Source: Diphasiastrum complanatum
Lineage: Eukaryota; Streptophyta; Lycopodiopsida; Lycopodiales; Lycopodiaceae
Assembly (NCBI GenBank): GCA_029204225.1
Contig: CM055098.1
Coordinates: 452,501 to 516,500, forward strand
Length of the DNA stretch: 64,000 bases
Direction: 5' to 3'
In this document: piece by piece, positions 46,101 to 58,039 of the stretch
How the letters are laid out: each line of letters starts with the position of its first letter
Numbering within the stretch: position 1 is the first letter of the stretch
Translations under genes and position numbers: made by a program
The notes under the pieces: model-generated
What the model was told of the DNA's origin: nothing
What the model saw: only the letters and a program-made list of their open reading frames with translations
Databases searched by the model: none

Positions 46101-49100
46101 ATGGACAGACTGAAAGGACTAATCGAATTATGGAAGGTATGCTGAGGACTTATGTTTCTCACTGGCAGTTTCAATGGGAAGATTATATTCTGTTGATTGA
46201 GTTTGCTTACAATAGTAGAAAATATTTTTCTACAAGTTATAGTTTGTTATATCAGCCTAGATCTTCTGTTGTAATGGAGACAAAATCTGTAAAGATTTAG
46301 AAATTTGTTGATTCATTTGCATGAAATGCAGGAAATGTTGCAAATTGATTTTGAGAGTATTCGTAGTGCTCAAGATTGAGACAAGCATTATGCTAATCTT
46401 AAAGATCTCCTAGAGAATTTAAGGTTCATGATTGGGTTTATCTTAGGATTTTAAAAGATTCTAGGGAGATGCGTACTGGCAAGCATTATAAAATTCTACT
46501 AGATACTATGCACCCTTTCAGATTATAAGAAAGATTGGATCTTTAGCTTATGAACTTAATCTTCAAGGAAAATCTTTGACTCACTCACCCAATATCTCAT
46601 GCAAGTCGACTGAAGTTGAGTTTACATGAAGGTGATACTCTTGGATCTGGAGAGGATCTAACCTAGTTAGAATATTTATTGCTTAGTGTACCTTTAGAAC
46701 CTAAAAAAGTACTTTGAATGAGAGATAAGCAATTGAGAAATCATAGTATCTCTGATTAGTTGATCAGATGGAAAGGTAGGACTGAGGATGATGACCCTTG
46801 GGAAAGAGTTTAAAGCTTAAAGAAGAACTTCCCTAATTTCCACTCTTGCGGATAGAAGTAGTTCAATAACCTTCTGAGGACCCAAACACCATATTTGGTC
46901 CATGTGGAGCTATTTCAAAGATTGTCTTCCTGATGAGCATCATGTTTTTCAACATTTCTACAGTTCTGAAGCTAAAAAATGTAATTTGCGATCAGCCATG
47001 GCCAATTACTCATGTGACTCCATATTTTTAAAGCTGAGATGTGCCAAAACCAAATGAATCAATAAGAGTCTTGTAAACTGCTAGCAAGCTTTGGATTGTC
47101 GCAAAACTCATGCCACCCGTTAGATAGGCAACTACCTAAGGTCTTCGTAAATTTCGGTGCCAAATACTGTACATGCGTGAGCAGTTTCATTTAGTGCAAC
47201 CAGTTATCAGTAACTGCAGGTGGGGCCACCATCTGCCTCAGGTTGACAGCTGCCTAGCTAACACCCTCCTAGTGTGTCCCCTTCAGCTTTCCCCCTCGGC
47301 TTTTACGCTTGTAGTGACAAGCTTTTGAGAAAAATATGATAAACAAATTACTGTGCATGATAATTGTTCTCAATTAGGCAATGAGTTCTAACTCCCATTT
47401 TCATCTATCTACTGTGGTATAATGCAATATCTGGAAGTTTGTAGCTGAACCCACTATGCATGGATTCTGCAATACGTTACAAAAGGCATCAAGAAGTCTT
47501 AACTTTCCCAAGCTATAGTAGATTTTCTAGCTTTGGAAGCTTTTTACGTTCAAGATTCTTGATATTTTTAATTCACATTCTCATTATCTGTTTACAAAAC
47601 ATAGCATTTTTGTTTGTATCTTCTTGTGTCTGAAGCGTACAATTATTTTGTGCATTTTTTTCATGTGTGGAGATATCTCAAAAACGTTTTTCCATCTTGA
47701 CATACGTGGTGACCTACCTTAGGGGATGCTTTAATGAGTAGAATTTTAGACACTTAATTTCGCTATGCTGCTGCCTGCAGGGTGTTCTCACAGAAACTAC
47801 TGCGGAGCTTGCAGCAGCACTAACCTTGGCGGCAGCACGCAGGGTTGTGGAAGCAGATGATTTCATGAGAGCAGGAAAATATGAAGGATGGATTCCAACT
47901 TTGTAAGTCTTGATTTTTGTCTCTGTGTTGTTCATAAGGCTATATAGTCGGCTTGAAAACATTGTTATAAATTGGGGGAACACATTCTTTCCAGCAGTGA
48001 AGGTCCCGTTCCCAGGTGTTTCTTGTGTTGGGAACATGCTCCTGGGGCCAGGCAATCACCTGGATCTTGAGAACCAAATTTCAACCGGGCCAGTCACCTG
48101 GGCCTTGAAAGTTGAGGACCTAATCTTAGTATGGGGCATTTTCAGAAATGCCGATGCCTTTGATAGATTTGTTTGGAGTTTATGGTTTAGATAGTTACAA
48201 TTGGACATGAAACTAAGTCTTGGTGGTTAGTTTCCAGAAAATAATAAAAAGGAACCATGATGACAAAGTTGTCCCCCCTGTTCCGCTGCGTTGTCCAACC
48301 CCAGAAACTTTCCCATGTCAGGGGCTCTGGACCTTCCCTTGTTCTTGTTTCTTGGCAATGATGCAAGACTTCTGTAGTTGTAACAGACTAACTAGGTGAG
48401 TGTTCCTGCTTCAAGTATTAGTGGTACATGTAAAACGATTTGTCATTTTCGTTCATTGTATAATAATCTTCATAGGGTCAGAGTTACACAAGCAAGTCAT
48501 GTTTTAGGAGATGAAGCTGGAACCTTGTTTGTAATTGTTTACTCCAAGCGAATGACTTTAGAATATTTTCCTATGACATAGTGTGTGATGGATTCACATT
48601 CTAATATGAAAACTTCAAAAATAGAAATCTCTGATCAGTAAGCATGCTCCAACATCATTTGTAAATTGCCATGACAATGATTGGTGGCAGGTTCGTTGGC
48701 AACTTGCTCAAAGGTCAGACTGTAGGTGTTGTTGGTGCCGGGAGGATTGGTGCAGCCTATGCTCGTATGATGGTAATTTCTACATATGTAGCATATCCAC
48801 ATGTTATTTACCAAGATGATTGACAAATGACAGGAGGTAATAATTTTAAGTGGTGCTACCTTTGAAGGACTTATTGGACAACTCACTTTTGTTAATTAGG
48901 CACTCTCAATTGGTTCTTAATGTGAATTGAGATTCTTACTCTGAATAAAAACTGAAGCTTTCTATGGATATTTTCACTTTTCAGATTGAGGGTTTTAAGA
49001 TGAACCTGATCTACTATGATTTATACCAGTCTACCAGGCTTGAAAATTACGTGACAGGTAACCCTGGCACTGCATCTTGATTATAAGATGCGATAGCTTT

Positions 49101-52100
49101 GGTTACTGACATTGAAGTACGACAATGGTCTTCATATGCATATGATAAGTACTGTAGATCTTTCTACATTGGGGAATTCTGCTCAAAGATAAGTCAACGT
49201 CTCAAATGTCAATATTCCACTGATATGTTCATGTGTTTCCCTAACACTAGGTGCAGATTGATCCTTTTGTTAAAGCCATAGCATCATGACCAGATGTAAC
49301 TTCTGAAGTTTGAACTGTTCAGCCTATGGAGAATTTCTCAAATCTAGACGAGAGGTCCCTGTCACGTGGAAGAGAGCTACAACTGTCGAGGAAGTTCTTG
49401 GGGAGGCTGACGTGGTATGGAGGCACTACAACTTGTGTGGAATTTTTGAGCCTTGTAGATCTATTTGCTCTGCTGGGTTCGGCATTCTGAGTGCATCAAG
49501 CTGCAAATTGCTTAATTTCTGTATGTTATAGACTAACCCTTTGGATTGAGCAGAAGATGTGCAAGACTCAAGAGTCACAATTTAGCTACTTCTGTTGAGC
49601 TTTGAAATGTTTCAAACTTCTAATAAATTTTGCAGGTAAGCTTGCACCCTGTTTTGGACAAGACAACTTATCATCTTATCAACAAGGAAAGGCTGGCATT
49701 AATGAAGAAGGTATGCAGTAGTCTCGATTAAAACTTTGGATAGTCACTTTTACTAAAAGCATTTTGTTTCAATTTCTAAAAGATTGCAGTGAAGTGATTG
49801 AAAGCAAACAACTGAGAACATTGTTTTTTTTTAAGTAGTTCAGCCATTGGATTCAAAAAATGCTTAGATGGTCTCAGAATATGAAACTGATAGCGAATGA
49901 CATATCGTTGAATGAATGGCAAGAATCCACCCACATCTGATCTATGTTGAGGCAAGGCCATGCTAGAAGCACTCACTGAATAATCACTTGTTTGGAACTG
50001 AGGTGCACATGTCTTATTCATAATGTTCAGGAGCCCAAAGTAGCCCTAGGTTTGCAAGTAGCCACTGGTGACTGATTGTCTTTAATAAAGTTACACAATC
50101 AAATGAGAGGTCTAATGTCAAATGATAACAAATAACTTCACGGAGCCCCAGGTCCAAGAGATTGCCAATAGGATACTTGTCACTGTTTGAGAGTGTGTAC
50201 GTGCCCTATAGCTAATCTTATTATGAACTAACAAGAAGCTACTTATCATGCTCAAACCCGTAGTGTAACATTGGATGCTAATAGTGTGCACAGCTTATAT
50301 TGTCTCAATGGCATCAATTTTGGTGTGTGAAGAACTGCTGTTTAATTATTGTGCATATGAATTGCACAGGTATTTTCAGTTTTGGCATCCTTTTTTTTCT
50401 GTGAGTGATTGGTGTATGCACAAGATGTCGAGTTGTCAAGATACTGTGTTTTCATATGACTATTGCCTTCATTCTATTCAAGTATAAAATATAAATCACA
50501 GTCAATCCCAGGTAAACAACCTTGGCTCCAAAAGAAAAGGAACGACAACTTTAAGTATGAGGCATTCTTATTTAAAAAATTCAGCTAGCTTAGGATTGGA
50601 TATCGGTAATGACATCTCTTACTCTATGCACACAAAGTACAGTTTTGTAAAGAACATATTGTTCTGATTAACTTTCAAAGCCAAACTCCTTTTAGGTAAG
50701 GGTGCACAGGCATATGCACGCACCTACTGAAATACCTAAAATTTTTGATCTTATCGTGATGCTAATATAGAAAGAAGCAAATCATGCTGACAAGCTGTAC
50801 TAGGTTTTCATACTACAGACACAGCACAACTATAATCGTTTTTGTGTTTGTGCAACACAAGTAATTCTTGGATAAAGAGATCATGCTTCAATTTGTGTAA
50901 AGTTCTCTGTTTTTTTGCTTTTTACTGGTCTATCTAGGAGCATTAGTTGAATTCCCTGGTTACTTGTAACAGTTGAGCTCAGTACTGATGACACAATATG
51001 AATGCCTCCTAAGCGAAAATGTGGTACCTTTTGATAAATTTGTTAATTGCTCTGCCAGGAAGCTATTTTGGTGAATGCAAGCAGGGGCCCAGTAATCGAT
51101 GAAGCAGCTCTTGTCGAGCACCTTAAGGAAAACCCTATGTTTCGTGTGGGGCTTGATGTTTTTGAGGTAGCTGATTACCAGTTTTGCATGTTCTATTTGA
51201 TCCTTTGGCCTGTGATTCTGAATGCTCTCAAGCTCTCAGTTGTTCATCTAGATGATAGAGCACAACAATGACCATGTGGCATGCATATGGCTCTCTTCTT
51301 TGAAATGCTTATCAAGAGAGAGTTGACTGTAGCATTTATGTGGTCATGCACACTTTTCAGATAACAGACTATTGCTAGCCTGCGAAATTGGTTTGATGTT
51401 TTTAGATTGTTATGCAACAGGGAAGCCCTGGAGACGTGCATACTGTTTGATTTATGCAGTTTTAGAAGAAGAAACAACCAAGAATAAAAAATAGCGTCAA
51501 TCTACACAGCTTTCTTTTAAGCTTGTTTGAAGCTCTTCACATGGTATAAGTTTGCTTGAAATCGATGCAGGATGAACCTCACATGAAGCCAGGCCTGGAA
51601 AAGTTGCCAAATGCTGTGGTTGTGCCACACATTGCATCAGCATCCAAGGTACAGAGCACATCGTATCAATCATGCAAGATAGGCATTTGGTTAGTAGGAT
51701 TTAAAGGTTGGATGTGAAGTTTCCCGCGACGTAGATGTAGTGTGACTTAAATCTGACAGAACATAGAGAGAGAGAAACGAGTCACTTTTTTAATCTCCAA
51801 CGGGCCAAAGTATCACTCTACATTTGTCGTTGTAGCTCTAGATAGCTGGTTCTTTATACAAGATCTTCTTTAACCACGGTCCTTTCTAGTCGGTGGTTAA
51901 AGAATCAACGCAAATCTTTTGGCTCTAGGTTCTGTATGTTATGGAGAGGTGTTATTTGGTTGTAGTTGTTGCAAAATTTAACATTATTCTTAGCATAGAG
52001 TCCTTTTAGGTCTGTTCTTGTGTAGGTTGCAGTTGCAATTCAAGGCCAAAGTATATATACGAGCGCACCTTGACTTTCTTGTCATTGTAGATGACATTTG

Positions 52101-53218
52101 CCACTTTGTCGATGACCCTGAATGATTGTAGCCAATGTACTGTACCACAGTCATCTGAAAGGGAGCTGGAAATCGAAACTTAGCCCTCCCAACTTCAACA
52201 CTTGCCCTTCCAACGTACTTGACATATAAGCGGCTAACATGTCAACATATTTAAGACTTAATCAACTCTATCACAAACACTGGGAGGCAACCTGGTGCCA
52301 TGCCAGACTGGACATACCTAAGCAAGTAACTTTCATCCAAGCAAGCCATCCAGCCTAACCAGCTCAAAGCTTCGTCACAAGTACTAGAAGCCAACTTGGT
52401 GCCATGCCAAACTAGATAGCCATAAATAGGCAACTCCAAGCAAGCCATTGAACTCAGCCAACAGGTCAGAGCTCATTCCATGAGCCCGAAACAATTTACA
52501 TTCATGCAAGGTACACTCAAAACCACGAACCGTGATAGATATAAAGACAACCAATTTTTTGAGCGAATGGTCCCGACAGTATATCGTTGGCCTCCCGGAC
52601 CGAATGATCCCAATAACATACTATTTGCATCCCGAGATGTGACCCTCAGTCTGGTTCTAGATTAAAGGATTTGAAGTAGCCTTTTAACTGGCACTTTTAC
52701 TGAATACCGAAACCCAGAAGGTAATCAAAGTCAGTTTGAAGTAAAGCCCCATTTTATTGATAAGTTTGAGACAGTACAATTTAAATGTGTGAAAGACTCT
52801 AGTCTTTGGGGTGTTGGCATGCCAAGGGGCACCAAGACAACTTCTAGCCAAGGGCTTTGTCCTGAGTTGCAACCTGCATCCCCCTATAGTTCTGGTGTGA
52901 TTAAGCACTTATAGCACACTTTTTTCTCTCTAGGATTTTCTCTCTCTACATTTTCTCGATCCCCAAGCTTCTTTAGATTATGCCTACATTGTGTGAGAAT
53001 GGCACATCGATCGGAGCTCCCTAGAACTTGCTAGAACCAATGCGAACTGGATGGCCATACGAACTTGGCGTTGGCTAGTTTTTGGTCACAACTGCGCCGG
53101 CGCCCATGACATCGGGAGCCTTAGATCAACAATAGAAGCACTATTTTCTGTTACATGTTGGCATTGTACTTATGGACACATGCAAATAATGATTACTCTA
53201 GAATAAAGTAATCAACAA

Positions 53219-53275
<57 letters not shown>

Positions 53276-53974
53276 AAAAAACCCACAGGCTTGCGGATAA
53301 GAAAGCTTGATACCTGTGCTTTCATCTGTATAACAGTGGACAAGGGAAGGAATGGCAACACTTGCTGCTTTGAATGTTGCTGTAAGTTTCTAGACATTGG
53401 ACTTGTCTTTGACAGCACACTGAATATTCTAAGATCAGTTTTTTGAAAGGTGCAGATTGTTTCACACAGTTTTTCCAGTTTCTGTGTGTTTCTAAAAACG
53501 TTATACACAGTTCTAGTATAATGCTTGCATCAATCTTATAGAGCATTATACTCACACAGCTAAGTTGGTAACTTGTTTATCTTCGTGATACGACTCACTT
53601 CAAACCATAGGGCATAAGAGAGCGCAAAGCATTATCAAAATAACTCAAAGAGTGTAGTAGTTTAAGATCACATATGAAAGTGAAGTAGAGTTGAGTAGTT
53701 TCTGTTAATGCTCTGAAATGGCTGGCTCCAGGCAAAAATCAAGGGATACCCTGTATGGCATGACTCTAACAATGTAGAGCCTTTTCTTGATGAAAACTCA
53801 ACGCCTCCTCTTGCTTGTCCAAGCATCGTGAATTCAAAAGCTCTTGGTAAGTCAAATGCAATAAGTAGTCCCATTATGCGTCCATTACCCTTTTATAACT
53901 GTGATACATACCCTTTTTGCTTGTTCTTTGTGGCAGGCTTACGAATTGGAGGCAAACCTGAGTCTAAATTGTGA
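34157..53974 (+). CDS. HPR1: Peroxisomal NADH-dependent hydroxypyruvate reductase, 13 exons
   Basis: Exons: 34157-34279, 36013-36096, 36272-36412, 47781-47902, 48691-48772, 48985-49057, 49323-49414, 49636-49710, 51059-51166, 51571-51648, 53337-53381, 53732-53846 and 53937-53974. All introns are GT-AG and the phases agree, giving 391 residues, close to the ~386 usual in plants. The enzyme reduces hydroxypyruvate to glycerate in the photorespiratory pathway inside peroxisomes. It starts MAKQLRVQVWNPAGKHRVV. The NAD-binding glycines are Gly172-x-Gly174-xx-Gly177 ('GVVGAGRIG'), and the D-2-hydroxyacid dehydrogenase residues are Arg273 ('NASRGPVIDE'), Glu302 and His320 ('VVPHIASASK'). It ends SKL, the type 1 peroxisome signal. 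No stop or frameshift is present, so the gene looks functional. Intron 3 is 11368 bp and full of retroelement remnants. Confidence 0.96.
34380..35520 (+). repeat. Nested tandem repeats in HPR1 intron 1
   Basis: Four ~40-bp units starting TCTCCCTCTAC.. or similar, each with CTAGCnTnACA, lie at 34944-35095. A larger unit of about 165 bp follows, with starts near 35108, 35277 and 35441. Each has a CTGCAA..GATAAG head and then a TTC..GGCTC..GAAAGGC stretch. Paired copies of AATCCGAGCTTTAT (about 34390 and 34537) and GAACAGTAG..TTCCACAAG (34632, 34821) add to the pattern. The intron appears to have grown by repeated local duplication. Confidence 0.7.
38070..38185 (-). mobile_element. Copia RNase H C-terminal tail
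   Basis: On the minus strand the bases read CIADLLTKPLLKSSF and then KHRSNLGM, the standard end of a Copia polyprotein. Upstream coding is too decayed to follow. The 3' LTR would lie at lower coordinates (about 37300-38050), but I cannot define its ends. Confidence 0.6.
39360..39545 (+). mobile_element. LINE endonuclease trace
   Basis: The frame 'GDIILMGDFNASIEMLK' near 39505-39555 contains the GDFNA box of the LINE apurinic-type endonuclease, preceded by a weakly coding stretch. It ends where the Gypsy block begins. Confidence 0.45.
39583..41005 (+). mobile_element. Gypsy RNase H-integrase block, copy 1
   Basis: The frame traces read 'HDIDYSKEENNLVADALSR' (RNase H end), 'IIQETHDSPYSSHAKRVEDF' (integrase zinc region), 'HPLLIPMERWESILTDFIAP' and 'FMAMFGRNPTSPMS'. 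The central integrase core between these is deleted. Several stops occur. The block is nearly identical to 43372-44833. Confidence 0.8.
42219..42230 (+). other. Gypsy primer binding site and upstream LTR candidate
   Basis: GGTATCAAAGCC preceded by TTATAA resembles a tRNA-Met primer site. Sequence from about 41050 to 42215 could be the LTR, but I could not find its partner. The protease trace starts 200 bp downstream, so gag is missing. Confidence 0.4.
42430..43050 (+). mobile_element. Gypsy protease and RT traces
   Basis: 'YDIVVGLKWLQFISPMINW' (about 42440-42500) is the end of a Gypsy aspartic protease. 'YGHLEFIIMPFSLTNAPTTF' (about 42850-42910) and a degraded 'LFVDIFL' catalytic box, followed by 'EEHLIHVRRVLEKL', are Gypsy RT. 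A one-base shift breaks the RT at about 42975. Confidence 0.7.
43372..44833 (+). mobile_element. Gypsy RNase H-integrase block, copy 2
   Basis: This is the second copy of the block at 39583-41005, in the same orientation and with about the same internal deletion. Its last frame (44430-44693) shows a Gypsy integrase tail with 'FQVGEWLYIRV' and contains an 11-codon tandem duplication ('VGYANKKRRAL' twice, bases about 44486-44551) that copy 1 lacks. Confidence 0.82.
45580..46860 (+). mobile_element. Gypsy integrase and chromodomain (chromovirus) fragment
   Basis: An integrase zinc region (about 45670-45720) is followed by an open frame (45974-46300) with 'YGLPSDIVSDRDPKFIGRFW' and 'ELDGQTERTNRIMEGMLRTY', the DDE core of a Ty3/Gypsy integrase. 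Near 46755-46840 the sequence reads 'LIRWKGRTEDDDPWERV', a chromodomain, which marks the chromovirus branch. Stops separate these parts. This integrase is distinct from the two upstream blocks. Confidence 0.82.
53222..53272. repeat. (CT)n microsatellite in HPR1 intron 10
   Basis: A pure CT run 64 bp upstream of the acceptor of exon 11 (53337). It may act as a long pyrimidine tract near the splice site. Confidence 0.97.
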
Positions 53975-56376
53975 TGGAAGAATGCCTTTACTTGGTAACT
54001 AGAGATTATGTGTCGAGGTGGTTGGATATGCACTACTATCCAATTTGATTAAGATTTTACCACTTCCAATAGGCGAACTTAATTTCGCTGCATATCATAT
54101 TATACTAGGGTCTGCATATTCTAGTGGCATGTTTGCTGAGTGTAGTTCAGCAAACTCCTACATGATCAACCATTCAATTGAAGTGTGGTCTATATGGTAC
54201 AAGTTATTCACTTACAAGTCGTACAATATTGATGTTCCATGCCTATTGTTGTATACAAAATAACAATGTATCATGTACGCAAGCAACCAAATGACAGGCT
54301 GGCCGCTGGTTGAAGCCCATTAGTAATTTCCAGCACTTGCACAATATATCATCACTGCTAGTTTCCTTCATTTCTTCAATCTACGTTTAGAGCTCTAAAG
54401 ACCTTTTGATGCACAAAGACATAAGCCGATGTGCTTAAAATGGCAAATCAAGGGACGAACAGATTGAGGCACCTATCTTTGGAATACAAGAGCAACCTTG
54501 ACAGTCTATATGACATAAGCCGTTTTGTAAACGGCGTGCACATGCAAAGGAGTTGCGATATAAATGACACAGAGACTATCTGCATGGTGATTTTACAATC
54601 AGTGTTTAAGCATTGAGCTTTGCAAATTAATATAATAATCGGAAAGTCTAGGTATACGAAGGCTTACGGAGAAGCGTGATACCATAAGCTGTTGTCATAG
54701 TGCACTCCATGCGATTAGCATAAATACATGCTACTAAAATATGCCTTTGCAATTTAAGTCTGTTGTTGATAAATCACCTATCAAGAAAAGTCCTCTTGTT
54801 GAGATTCCTCTTAGGTCTATGAAGTCGCACATGAATATGAACTATGATGTCATCATATTATCTGCTATAAGATATCTCCACAAAGTTAGGATTAAAGTCT
54901 AACACCTTACCATTTAGAAAATTTTGCGGCAAAACTAATCAACAAAGAGATTCACAATGAGGAGTCTTCTCTCATCATTAGAGACTCTTTGTGGCTTCTT
55001 CATAATCATGTCAATGCGAGGATTTCATAGATGTGAAGCTTTTAGAAAAATTAGTAAGCATTTACAGGTAAAGTTTTAGCATCATAGGCTTGATTTGAAA
55101 ACTTTAGAATTTAACTGACAGTTTTTATGTAATTATGTTAACTGCATGTCCTTGTGCCATTAATGGTTTTGACTTGAAGTTGAAGCATTAAAAAAGCTAA
55201 GAACATGATTTACTAAATATTATTGTTATATGTGATAAAAACCAAAATGATTCAAGCTTAATGGAAGGTTTTAAATATGTTGTTGTAGGTTTGGAGGGAT
55301 ATTCACATTTAATATAAACAAGGTTTATTACATAAAGCAAAGAGAAAGGTAAGGGTGGACTAGAAGTGAAAACAGAGTAGTTTTTGACGCACTTTTCATC
55401 TCATTTTCAAGGTTGTGCTCTTGCCATTTAAAGTTGTGTAAAATAATGTGAGTTTTCTAGCTCTTGGTTTGAATTCCAAAGCATCCTAAATCCATCACCT
55501 TGGGTTCCTATACGCATCTTGTCTTATAAAATTTCAAGTGATAAAATGAGTGCAAAAGGATCCTAATCAATCATAAAGTGATGGAGTTTGCACAAAGCAA
55601 ATTGAATGCATACTAGTACTTGAAATCAAGTCTAGGTCACAATTCTAGCTTATCTTGGCAATTGCTCCACATTGGCACATAGATTTTGATCAAAAATTAG
55701 GTTTGAAGGTGCAGCAACCTTTCAAGACTTGTAAACAACTAATTAAATTTCAAAACAAGCTATTACACATCAAAGATTGACAATATTATGCAGCACCTCG
55801 CCACAAGTAAACAATGTATTTAAAACTCAAATTCTTGATTTCTACATCAAATTTTATCAAGATTTACATACATCTTTGTACATAGCTATTTTGGATTTTG
55901 GATTTATAATTAGCCCCAAAAATAAACCTAAACCTAACATCAATAACCTGATGTGGCCAGTCAGCCCTAACTTTGACCACCATGTGGGAGAGGTCCCTTT
56001 ACTAGGCAAAAATTATTATTTTTTGGCCCTATCTTCTTTGCAATGAAAAATAGCTCATATGAAATGATGTCTCAAGACCTCAAATGAGGAATATACTTTA
56101 AATACACATTGTCTAAGCATCTACCCATGTGTCAAACCCACCACATAATGGTAGAAGATAAAGTACATCAAGCTAGTATTGTTTATTTTCAATAGTCTTC
56201 ACAATTTAGCTTGATGAGACTATCTTGGATCAATAATTAATACATGAATAAAAGTAACATAATTTCTAGGTTTTTAATGTGTGGAATGAGTATGATCACT
56301 CTACCATGAATATAATAGGATTTGAGCTCCAAGTTCTCAAGTGTAGTGAAAGGTCAACAAAGATTGTCTTCAAGAT
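53975..56376. other. HPR1 3' flank, no gene recognised
   Basis: The HPR1 3' untranslated region must lie at the start of this stretch, but no clear polyadenylation signal is seen. The remainder has only short frames without domains. Confidence 0.5.
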
Positions 56377-57418
56377 CTAAGCTTTGTCTTCGATAGATTG
56401 TTGAACAAACATCTTGGGCTGAAAAATGAGACTCCTCCTCAAAATTAACAAGAACAATAGTATCTTGTCACAAGATCCAACTTTGGTGTGAAGCGTATAC
56501 AACCAAAGTTTGAAATGCCAGCATCTTGACTTCATCCAACAAAACAATGAATTCCAAATTGTCATCCTTCCAATGAAGACCTTCACTCGGAAATCCAAGA
56601 GTGAGTAGGTCACAAGATGAGGTCTTGTAATCTTTCTTTAAAAATCCAATCAAAGTAGTAATGAGCACTATTTCATCAAATAGGATGAAAAACAATGTTC
56701 ATACGATCATCATCAAAGGATATTGTCAAATTCATGACATATTTTCTATCAAACATAGAGTAAGATGAGTAAAGGGAGATATGAAGAAACTTCTTTGTTG
56801 CTCTTTTTTCTTTACTCAAGCCTTCATAATGATGTAAATTCAAATCTCTATTGTCTTGAATCTCAGGTTCCTCCTTGATGTCTTGTACCTTCATCGTGCC
56901 AACTCCCTGTTGATGTTAATGTTGAAAACAAGGATCCAAACTATGATCTTCTGCAAGACTCTCAAGAACGATATGAATGTGATCCCTCTCAATATGATAA
57001 TATCTCAAGCCAACAAAAGAATCACCAAGATTATTTATGCCAAATTGACTAGTCCACAATTGTTTACCACTTGTAATTTGCATCACATACTTGTTGAGCT
57101 TGAAACTAGTGAGGCCAAATACTTTTGTATGGAGATAAGTGTCCTTCAAGGACGATTCACTTATTGTCCTACAAGGTTCACAATATGCCTCTTTGAGTAT
57201 GAAGTCAGCTCCATCTTTGCTCTTGTGGCTCTCCGTGGAATAATTGGAGATCTCGGATTTTGCTCCTGCTCTTGATCAAGCTTCTCTTTGATCTCAACTA
57301 TATCTTTGCTAATATGATTTTTAGAGGATTCATCATCAAGTTCTATGAAAGTAACAAACATTGTAGAACCTCCAACGCTTCTTGTACTTATAAAATGAGT
57401 TTCAAAGGTTGAGAGCAA
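56377..57418 (-). pseudogene. Decayed minus-strand coding region, unknown
   Basis: Five consecutive minus-strand frames (57418-57161, 57149-56916, 56894-56676, 56695-56468 and 56613-56377) cover about 1 kb almost without gaps. This suggests one coding region broken by frameshifts. The first contains an acidic, Glu/Gln-rich stretch ('EIKEKLDQEQEQNPRSP'). I recognise no family. Its right edge abuts the Gypsy fragment at 57450. Confidence 0.3.
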
Positions 57419-57449
57419 GCTCCTCCTTGCACATTGCTTCCATTGACTT

Positions 57450-58035
57450 GTGATTTATGTGTCCAAGCTTGTTGTGCCACAACTCCGAAAGTTCCCGAGA
57501 ACTTTGTGGAATCACCTTTTGATCTTCCGCAACATTTCAAGAATTTCACGCTCGACGATGTTCTTATCCAACTACCACAACCAAAGCGGGAACCTACACA
57601 TGGTTCTCCATCTTTTGAAGGACCTGCTAAGACAATCCAACTCAATCTTAAGGATCCTAATGAAGACATGGATCATTTCGTTCATGTCGGAGCCCACCTA
57701 ACAACTCTTTGGTTTGGAGACTTTATTAAGAAAATACAGAGATGTATTTGCTTAGAATTACACTGAAATGAAGGGGGTCCTACCTGTAGTAGCAGTCCAT
57801 ACCATTCCACTCGAGGAAAACGCTAAGCCTATTCGGGCTAAGCCATACCGTTGTAACCCTATTTATCGAGAAAGGATTGACGAGGATATTAAGAAGCTGC
57901 TTGATGTTGGTTTCATTTATGAAGTCCAACATACAAATTGGGTATTGCACATTGTGGTGGTGCCCAAGAAAGATGGCAAGCTTCGTATCTGCGTTGATCT
58001 CAAGAATCTTAACGCAATTACTAAAAAAGACCATT
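57450..58035 (+). mobile_element. Gypsy protease-RT linker and RT start, interrupted
   Basis: A frame with 'FEGPAKTIQLNLKDPNEDMD' (linker) leads by a frameshift near 57740 into 'MKGVLPVVAVHTIPLEENAK' and the first RT motifs 'KLLDVGFIYEV' and 'VVVPKKDGKLRICVDLKNLN'. The RT breaks off after 'AITKKDHF' at about 58035, where the LTR of a Copia element begins. The rest of this Gypsy RT is not found downstream. Confidence 0.82.
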
Positions 58036-58039
58036 TTTT

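Larger units (their letters stand above)
36413..47780 (+). other. HPR1 intron 3, 11.4 kb, composed of retroelement remnants
   Basis: The donor is CCT|GTAAGT and the acceptor CTGCCTGCAG|GG. Within it, in order: a Copia C-terminal tail on the minus strand (38080-38180), a LINE endonuclease trace (39360-39545), Gypsy block copy 1 (39583-41005), a Gypsy primer site (42219), protease and RT traces (42440-43050), block copy 2 (43372-44833), and a Gypsy integrase with chromodomain (45580-46860). Between 36413 and 38000, and from 46900 to 47780, I see nothing recognisable. Confidence 0.85.
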
